From NCBI RefSeq assembly GCF_051020975.1, contig NC_135040.1, forward strand, positions 2,349,501 to 2,413,500: 64,000 nt of DNA, written 5' to 3'. Position numbers and translations under genes: made by a program. Each line of letters starts with the position of its first letter. Position 1 is the first letter of the stretch. The stretch comes from Osmia lignaria lignaria. Taxonomy: Eukaryota > Arthropoda > Insecta > Hymenoptera > Megachilidae. Below the pieces are notes generated by a model. It searched no databases, was not told where the DNA came from, and saw nothing but the letters and a program-made list of their open reading frames with translations. Positions 58,193 to 64,000 of the stretch are shown here, piece after piece.

Positions 58193-59620
58193 CATGTTGA
58201 ATATATAATAGCAATATAATTGAGTGTAATCCCTCTTAGATTCTTATGTACAGGATATAGTTTCCTTAATGGTACTGGAATTCCTGAATTTTTGTTCCGG
58301 TGGTAAACGTTCATGAAAAGGTTGAAAATTGCTGTATAAATGCTATTTTTTGATATTTTACTATTCTCTAATGTTTAGAAATTCGCTGTCTTCTATAACC
58401 ATGCCAGTAATAACAAATATAGTACAATGTGTACATAATTTATAATATATATATGTATAAATAACATAGAATTCAACAAAATAACATTTCATGTGCCCAA
58501 TGTATGTAAATTAATTTTTTAAATTCTTTTTAACACATTCCTCTCATTTCTATATTATAAATATTATTAGATAATCTTTTACATTGAAGAGCTAAATAAA
58601 AAGGACGCCTAATAAAAGTTTAGCTGTGGGTCCAGTTTAACTCACGATCAGTATCAACCTACTGTGTCATTATTTTCTAATTGTACATGATTAATAAAAT
58701 ACTATAATATATTTTGAACTTATGATAAAAAACGATTTTCTTTCAACATTTTTATTGAAAGTTTGAAAATAAAATAAAATTCCAATAAGTAGAATCGTTG
58801 ACACGCTGGTGGGTAACGCTATAAAAGACGGATCGACAAAAGGTGTAAACCTTTATGTTCAATTCGAATCGATCCAAAGCGAAACTTTTTAACCGAAATT
58901 GCAACATTCGGTTTCATGGAGAAGCAATCCGCACGAATTCGAATGGAACGGTATCGTCGAGGTTGGAATTTACATCGCTTATTCGCAAATTTCCTCTCTC
59001 GCAGGTTCCTAACAAATCGCCATGCCGATTCTACGTCTCGCTCTGGCTTCGTATACTTCGAAACTTTGCACGCGGTTAAATATTTCAACGAGCACGCCTG
59101 AAAAAAAAAGAAAAGGAGAACCGAAGCTGAGAAAGTTCAAGTAACGACGGCAGACGGTAGCAGGGCCGAAGAGGAAAACAAATGGAAAAAGTTTCACCCC
59201 CGGTCTGATTAACGAGAAATATGTCACGGTCGAAACTCGTCGCGTATCGAAGAAAATCGATCAATCGCCGTCGTTGACGTTTGTACACGGGTTTTTCTCA
59301 TTTAAGAAGGTATTAGCTGTAAATTTAAATGTTATTGTTATCTTTTTATGATAGTTATGATTTCAGAGAAGGTCGTGTCAAAATTTTACGAGGGCCCTTA
59401 CAAGGGAGGTAGGTTGATGACCTGCTTTGATTTTCTTGAAACTCTACAAGGGTGGAGCGTCCAAAAATATTACACACGAGTTTTTATTTTAATATGTGGA
59501 AATTCATTTTGGAGAATGAAAATTGTACTCCCTAAAATAATCAGTGTATAAATAAGGGTTGTAAGTTGTAGCTTATAAAGTAATTTATTTATCAAGTAAA
59601 ATATTTATTTTGAGTACTTC
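58193..59620. other. Non-coding stretch with a GC island at 58790-59290
   Basis: The island carries overlapping 60-89-codon ORFs on both strands, none with a domain. The rest is AT-rich. No TIRs recognised. Confidence 0.45.
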
Positions 59621-59624
59621 AAAG

Positions 59625-60215
59625 AGTACGATTTTCAACCCTTAGTGTATTAAGCAAAATACGCATTTTCACTGCTTTAGAGCAGGGCTTCTCAAGCTTT
59701 CCCACTTGTGGACTCGTTTTAGCAGAGTAAATATTTCCGTGATCCTGGGTATAGAAGTATATAGAGTAGGAATATGAAGTAAAACATTTGATGATAATAA
59801 ATAATAAAGAAAATTTATAGATGATAATTTTCGGTTGTTGCACGTCCAAGAATTTTTTAGTTTCGCTAACATTTCTGCAACCCCCTATGGGGTCGCGATC
59901 CACACTTTAGAACCCCTGCCTTAGAGGGTGTAATTTTCAACCCTTAGTCAGTCCGTTAGGTTAAAATTCGCATCTTCACCATCTTAGAGGGTGCAATTTT
60001 CAACCCTTAATCAGTATTCTAGACAAAATAAGTATTCTCACTATGAATACTTGAGAGGATGAGATTTCCAACCCTTAGTCAGTGTATTCGGCAAAGTATG
60101 CATTTTCACTACCTTAGAGGGTGCAATTTTCAACCCTTATTGTTAGTAAGTGCTCTAGATAAAATAAGCATTCTAACTATAATGTTTTAAAGAGGGCGAA
60201 TTTCAATCCTAAGAC
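59625..60215 (+). repeat. Minisatellite of about 57-74 bp units, six copies
   Basis: Units are anchored by the words GGGTGCAATTTTCAACCCTT (variants) at about 59631, 59932, 59996, 60064, 60126 and 60200. Each is followed by an AGTCAGTGTATTAGGCAAAA-like block and ATTTTCACTA. Spacing is 57-74 bp once the hAT insertion between the first two units is removed. Confidence 0.8.
59683..59918. mobile_element. hAT-type MITE inserted in the minisatellite, 236 bp
   Basis: The left end CAGGGCTTCTCAAG and the right end, inverted, CAGGGGTTCTAAAG match at 12 of 14 bases. GGGGTCGCGATCC near the right end is also typical of this hAT group. The target duplication is CTTTAGAG (59675-59682) against CCTTAGAG (59919-59926), seven of eight bases. 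It splits the first minisatellite unit from the rest. A 94-codon minus-strand ORF across it is by chance. Confidence 0.85.
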
Positions 60216-60219
60216 AATA

Positions 60220-62500
60220 TATTGTCTCTTTAATTCTCTTAAAGAGAATACACATGCTTATAATAATGAAAAGAAATTCGTGCTTAATATTTCTCAATCC
60301 TGTAGCCATTAGAGGGTTGAAAGCTTCTTTATACTTATCATTTATATTTATAAATGTTTCACTTTTCTTATATTTTTTATACTTGCCTTTTATCCCTAAA
60401 GAGCAAATACAGGAATAGTTCCACGTGTAGAAGATGTTGGGTCTAATATGACCCAATGGTGAAATTTGTTTTGTATATATCTATAAATTAATTTCTATAT
60501 TAAATTCTGGTCCTGCTGGATATACTGGCTTTTTAAATTACTCTTTTATGTAGCAATTAAAAGGAAAATGAAGGTATATTCATTATATAATTATTGCATT
60601 ACTGTCATTCAAATGTCACAGTCTTAATTTGATGTTGGACAAATTTTAAGCTGGGCTTTGAATGATCCTACAGCTGCTATCCGAGAGTTGCATTAAACAT
60701 TATTTAAAAGAGAACTTGATTTTGAACAGTAATCTCCAAAAGAACGTATTTCACCTAGTTTTTTGCAGTGCAGTTTACGAAAGGAGAAAATTGGCGTTAG
60801 CTCTGGGTAGGTAGTTATTAGTGCTCGCCTTAGTAAATCGCTTGCGAACACACTGTTTACGCCTGTTAGTTACTTGAGCTTAACTAAAGTGGACTTCTTG
60901 CAGAGTAATTATACTGCAGACTATATATGGGTATTGAGAACTGATTACTTCGACAAGTTAACCCACTATACGAATTAAGAGTGTTCACAAGAACGTGAAC
61001 TAATATTTCCATTATTAATAGCATAAGTACCATGCATACAGTAAACTGTTTCATCGAAAAATTATTATTAATAACAAAAACATAACTTTGAATCATTGTA
61101 CAACTATTTTAGCTTAAGAAATAATTAAGTAATATTTCAATTTGATTATTTGTTTTGGAGTCAGTATTGAATTAACAATACCATAATCAGTGACAACATT
61201 AGAGAATAATAGAAATTAATATCTTAAAAATAAAAATTAAGAAAAATTGTACTTTATAAAAGGTGAAAATTTAATAATGAACATGTCAAGATATTGAATC
61301 AAAAGTAAAATATTATAATTAACAAATCATATCTAATGAATTCAGTAATGTTATTAATATGAAATAATTGTTAAAGAAAAATTTAAATTGGTCACGACAA
61401 AAAATTAGGAAAAATAAAATTTAAGTTAATTCATTAAACAATTAATTATTATACACAATTACACAATCTTTATTTAATAAAAATATATTCTATATACAAT
61501 TCAATAATTTAATTAAAATATCTTACAATCTCACGTATTCGTGATTTGAACATTTAATTTCGTATGTTAAATTGTTTGCTTTATTAAATGCAGATTCCAA
61601 TTTTAAAATTAATATCACAGCGTATATAAACAGAGGTTCTCAAATGTAATTTCATTAATAACTTATTGTTTATCAAATATAAAATTGTAAGAGGCAAAAA
61701 TTTTACAACCATCAAAGTCTGTTAAGACCTTGAACGTCACAACACTTATTATTTTTTTTATTTTTGTATTAACTTTATTATAACTATTATATCTACGTAT
61801 ATGTATGCAAAGTTTACATCTAAACGACCAATCTTTTTGCACCAATCTTCACGTTCAGTTTCAGACAACGTAGTATGTTAACAATCCATCCATATACATA
61901 TATCATCGGTATATGGAACAATATGGATATTCATACTCATTTGGAAGAAAGAATTACGCGGAGAACCGTTTGAAAGCAGAGCTCTTTTAACTTCGTGCGT
62001 AGTTTTATAATTAAGGGTGGTCGCAGGGTAAGGGGTCCGCATTGTCCAGCATCGCGATGGAAGTTCAGTTACCAAGGGAAATATTACTTTCCCATTGAAA
62101 TACTGTTAAACATTCAAAGTGACACACCCATATTTTTTGCCCTTTAGCCGGGAGCACGCTGAGCACGCTTGATTTGATTCTTTTCTGAACACCGGGCTTA
62201 ATACTGCCATTGAATTCCTGTCCTTTCCACGAAGAAATCGCGCAAATGCCAACAACGTTACAGAGACTTTATTCTTCTTCTGTTGAAAATTGTTCATAAT
62301 CATGACTGCGATTAATTCATCTTAATTTTAATAAACAATACTTTTTATCTTTTTGTCTTTATTTTGTATCAATCTTATATAAATGGTGTCCGTTATTAAG
62401 AATGTTAATCTAGAAAAAAAAAATTTGTAATAGAGCCAAATAGGGAGCCCATCTCAACATTGGTGTAACTATAATTGTTTTCTGGGTTGAACCGGGTCAC
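60220..62500. other. AT-rich stretch with a GC-richer patch at 62000-62280
   Basis: ORFs of 60-89 codons on the minus strand have no recognisable domain. No repeats or TIRs recognised. A long run of very AT-rich sequence occupies 61100-61660. Confidence 0.45.
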
Positions 62501-62509
62501 TTAGAATTA

Positions 62510-62950
62510 AAAAAATGTTAGAATCGTGAAATTTTAAAATTCTGAAATTTTGGACTTCTACAGCTTTGAATTGCAAAATTTGGAATGGTGAGGGAACCAG
62601 TCGACATTATTTTCGAGAGGACTCACACTTTGGAAGGGGAGAGGGGGGATTGGCTCACTTTGACCCTTGCCTAATTCGAAGGGTGGTCCAGGCCCCTCAG
62701 AAATTTTGAAATTTTAGAGTTGTGGAGTTGTGGAAATCTGACATTTTAGGTAACAAGAATTTTGGATATTAAATTTTGGAAATTTTAGATATTAAAAATT
62801 TTGGAAATCTGTGGCTTTAGATATCTAGAATTTTGGAAATCTAAATTTTTGAATTTAAGGATTTGGAAAGATGAGAGAGCCAATCGAGAATGTCAGGGAG
62901 GGATCTGACTGACATCTGTGAGGGGGCCTAGTCCACCCTGGCCTCTACCT
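62510..62950 (+). repeat. AT-decamer array family, long copy with GC-rich shoulders
   Basis: Two AT arrays (62510-62585 and 62700-62870; units such as AATTTTGGAA, AATTTTAGAT) are separated by the GC-rich segment 62590-62700 and closed by GGGGGCCTAGTCCACCCTGG at about 62922-62941. The shoulders match those at 38030 and 54605 in sequence type and order. Confidence 0.6.
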
Positions 62951-64000
62951 AGTTTCGTCAATGCAATGCAATTTATAATTATTTTAAATTTTAAAAACTG
63001 AAGCATGAAATCATAGCACATTTCAAATGTCATAAACTGAAAGCATAAACGAGGAGAACATCAGGGTTAAGTAAATTTTATTTCCAATTTTCAAATGAAA
63101 TGAAGCTTATTCATTTGGAACAATGTTTCCGTATGACGGATAACACGCGTCGAAGGAAAACATGTTTGCGTTCGCCGCATTTATCTCCAAGTCAGTTCCA
63201 CGGTAAATGTTTAATTAAATCGTTTCATAAGCAAAAATCTTCCCGACAACGAGGCGCACGGTGTTCAAATGACACTCACAGTATGCGTGTTCTGCGGATA
63301 CGGCAATAAAACAATGGAGTTATCTCTTCGTTCGCAGAGGTGCTGTTATTATTTGCAACGGGCTTAAACGCGACACGCCGTGAAAATAACATTATTTGGA
63401 GTAGGACACGCAAATCCGGGTTCATTCAAAATTTCTAGTATGTTGTATTGCAGGGAGGAAGTAATCGTGTTGCAGTTCGACCTTGTTCGAATAAAAATTA
63501 GGTATGCCAGGAAACAGGCACGAGATCTTCGGGTTTTAGCAACATGTAGGACAAATTTTAAAGAATCTACGTGAAATCACTGACATCACATCAGCAAATA
63601 GATTTACGCCTACTGATATTTCACGTGGTGTCAATTATTGTGAAATTTTCAAACGAATACCGAATTCTCTACATATAAGCTTTTAACAATCAATAATTGT
63701 ATTATGGATTCTTTCATAATAAAATCCATTTTTATAACGAATTCAAAATTTGGAAAAATGTATTTAATTATTATTACTGTATTCATAACTTTCTATATAT
63801 TTTACATACTTCAAAACCACTCAAATTGTATGAAAAATTTATTTAAAAAACATTGTATAAGATATTGATTCAAATGGTATTTACTTTGATTGACAACCGT
63901 TGTTCGTTAAAGTTTAATAAATGATTATGGTGAAAAAATATAAGGATTGTAAATTTAGAATTAGAATTTCCTTCACTTTTGTAATAAATAATACAGAAAC
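62951..64000. other. Non-coding stretch to the window end
   Basis: GC-richer at 63100-63570 with ORFs of 64-69 codons lacking domains. The remainder is AT-rich. No repeats recognised. Confidence 0.45.

Overview
This window is eukaryotic nuclear DNA, most likely from an insect. It is strongly AT-rich, has no long open reading frames, carries scattered GC-richer islands of about 0.3-1.4 kb, and holds many small DNA transposons. The repeat profile (TA-, TTAA- and 8-bp-duplicating MITEs, a type-1/R1-like LINE tail, arrays of CGGGTACCCG-type repeats) fits a hymenopteran such as a bee or ant, but the species is an inference I cannot test here. I see no complete protein-coding gene, tRNA, rRNA or CRISPR array. 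The window reads as an intergenic or intronic desert shaped by transposons.

Layout. Positions 1-12,000 hold a dispersed repeat cut by the window start, a CGGGTACCCG element with a decamer array, a 171-bp piggyBac-type MITE, a 606-bp MITE with a 7-bp target duplication, a hairpin repeat, a diverged 120-185-bp repeat family and one 136-codon minus-strand ORF. Positions 12,000-23,000 contain a miRNA-like hairpin (12658-12726), a minus-strand stretch that may be a real or decayed exon (17095-17428), a mariner-type palindromic MITE and GC islands. Positions 23,000-33,000 hold copies of the commonest family, which I call the CAGTATCGAGCA family. One copy is split by a 221-bp palindromic hAT-type MITE, another by a 2-kb fold-back element whose two arms both encode the same Cys/His-rich protein tail. 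Positions 33,000-45,000 hold a heat-shock-element/TATA cluster, a 5'-truncated LINE with a 35-bp target duplication and a palindromic insertion, a 609-bp TA MITE, and a minisatellite inside another CGGGTACCCG element. Positions 45,000-48,000 are one CAGTATCGAGCA copy that grew a 47-bp minisatellite and received a GC-rich 722-bp solo LTR. Positions 50,000-64,000 hold GC-rich and pogo-like repeats, a 26-G run, an AT-rich duplication, AT-decamer arrays, a triple-nested transposon at 57.1-58.2 kb and a minisatellite interrupted by a hAT element at 59.6-60.2 kb.

The main theme is layered transposition. Insertion junctions with target duplications give a relative order of events: the CAGTATCGAGCA family is older, and hAT, fold-back, LTR and palindromic MITEs landed in it later. 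The host-function candidates are the exon-like segment at 17.1-17.4 kb, the ORF at 11.1-11.5 kb, the hairpin at 12.7 kb and the minus-strand heat-shock-type promoter at 35.05-35.10 kb. All four are tentative.
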